A DNA stretch of 5,798 nt, taken from positions 1 through 5,798 of the forward strand of contig MVCQ01000167.1 in NCBI GenBank assembly GCA_002059205.1. The letters are read 5' to 3'. Below the pieces are notes generated by a model that searched no databases, was not told the origin of the DNA, and saw nothing but the letters and a program-made list of their open reading frames with translations. Source of the DNA: Candidatus Latescibacteria bacterium 4484_107 (GTDB taxonomy: Bacteria > Latescibacterota > 4484-107). The position numbers and the translations under genes are program-made. Below are positions 5,538-5,798 of this stretch, in pieces. Numbering within the stretch: position 1 is the first letter of the stretch; the number at the start of each line of letters is the position of its first letter.

Positions 5538-5798
5538 GCGCGTTGGTGAGAAGTGATTGGTGAGTGGTGCGAAATTCTGGAAGTTTGTCTGTTCAATGGT
5601 TTTTTACGTTGAGAGCGACTGAGGAGAACAAAGTGATTAAGATTAAAACAAAACTGCTTCGCCTTCGGGCCTGGCAGTTTTGTTTTAATCTTAATCACTT
5701 TGTTCTCCTCAGTCGCTCTCAACGTAAAAACCATTGAACAGACAAACTTCCAGAATTTCCCACCACTCACCAATCACTTCTCACCAACGCGCCTATTT
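5532..5798. repeat. Near-perfect long inverted repeat (arms ~125 bp, 16-nt loop)
   Basis: The left arm 5532-5657 (126 bases) is the reverse complement of 5674-5798 (125 bases), apart from one mismatch (C5570 against C5760) and one indel (T6 at 5600-5605 against A5 at 5726-5730). The loop 5658-5673 is TTCGCCTTCGGGCCTG. The left arm includes the last grpE codon and its stop (AAATAG), and the window ends in the matching CTATTT, so the palindrome may extend further. The outer part contains GGTGAG/GTGAGTGGTG word repeats. No coding capacity is credible. It is either a genuine giant hairpin or inverted duplication, or a fold-back artefact at a sequence end; the window alone cannot decide. Confidence 0.95.
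5645..5686. terminator. Terminator-like core of the palindrome, symmetrical on both strands
   Basis: AAAACAAAACTGC (5645-5657) faces GCAGTTTTGTTTT (5674-5686), so either strand reads a short GC stem followed by TTTTGTTTT. The loop contains GCC-TTCG-GGC (5661-5670), a UUCG tetraloop mini-hairpin on the plus strand. It lies 107 bases after the grpE stop and could end the hrcA-grpE transcript, or attenuate it before a downstream dnaK. The GC stem is short and the resemblance may simply follow from the palindrome. Confidence 0.35.

Noticed and set aside
5483..5773. 96-codon minus-strand open frame through the palindrome
   Set aside because: It runs through both arms of the inverted repeat into antisense grpE and has no family resemblance.

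Overview
The window carries ordinary bacterial housekeeping genes in two divergent transcription units. A leftward unit (minus strand) reads ftsK, then the class I fumarate hydratase alpha subunit, then a small HicB-like antitoxin gene, then the start of the fumarate hydratase beta subunit, which runs off the left edge. A rightward unit (plus strand) reads hrcA then grpE, the start of the widespread hrcA-grpE-dnaK(-dnaJ) heat-shock cluster; dnaK, if present, lies beyond the right edge. The organism is a bacterium. Fairly GC-rich genes, AT-rich spacers and many low-complexity spacer 'word' repeats suggest an uncultivated or environmental lineage, but nothing seen here fixes the phylum.

Region by region: 1-185 is the N-terminus of the fumarase beta subunit. 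210-431 is a solitary HicB-like gene whose family-typical C-terminus lies in another frame. 501-1340 is the fumarase alpha subunit with all three expected cluster cysteines. 1416-3647 is a complete FtsK/SpoIIIE DNA translocase. 3648-4009 is the divergent control region, with one good sigma70-type promoter for each direction, a 17-bp direct repeat and two possible leader hairpins. 4010-4843 is HrcA lacking about 66 residues of its centre. 4913-5537 is GrpE interrupted by a +1 frame change straight after a 48-bp tandem duplication. 5532-5798 is an almost perfect inverted repeat with arms of about 125 bp and a 16-nt loop, reaching the last base of the window.

How the genes work together: FtsK moves chromosomal DNA at the division septum; the fumarase subunits form one 4Fe-4S enzyme interconverting fumarate and malate; HrcA normally represses chaperone genes and GrpE is the nucleotide exchange factor of DnaK. 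The gene content is not new. The unusual part is a cluster of lesions: the HicB frame break inside the fumarase pair, the HrcA internal deletion with no recognisable CIRCE operator, the grpE frame break, and the terminal palindrome. Some may be assembly or sequencing errors (a G-run in grpE, a T5/T6 difference between the palindrome arms), so raw-read checks come first. I see no convincing new biological system here.
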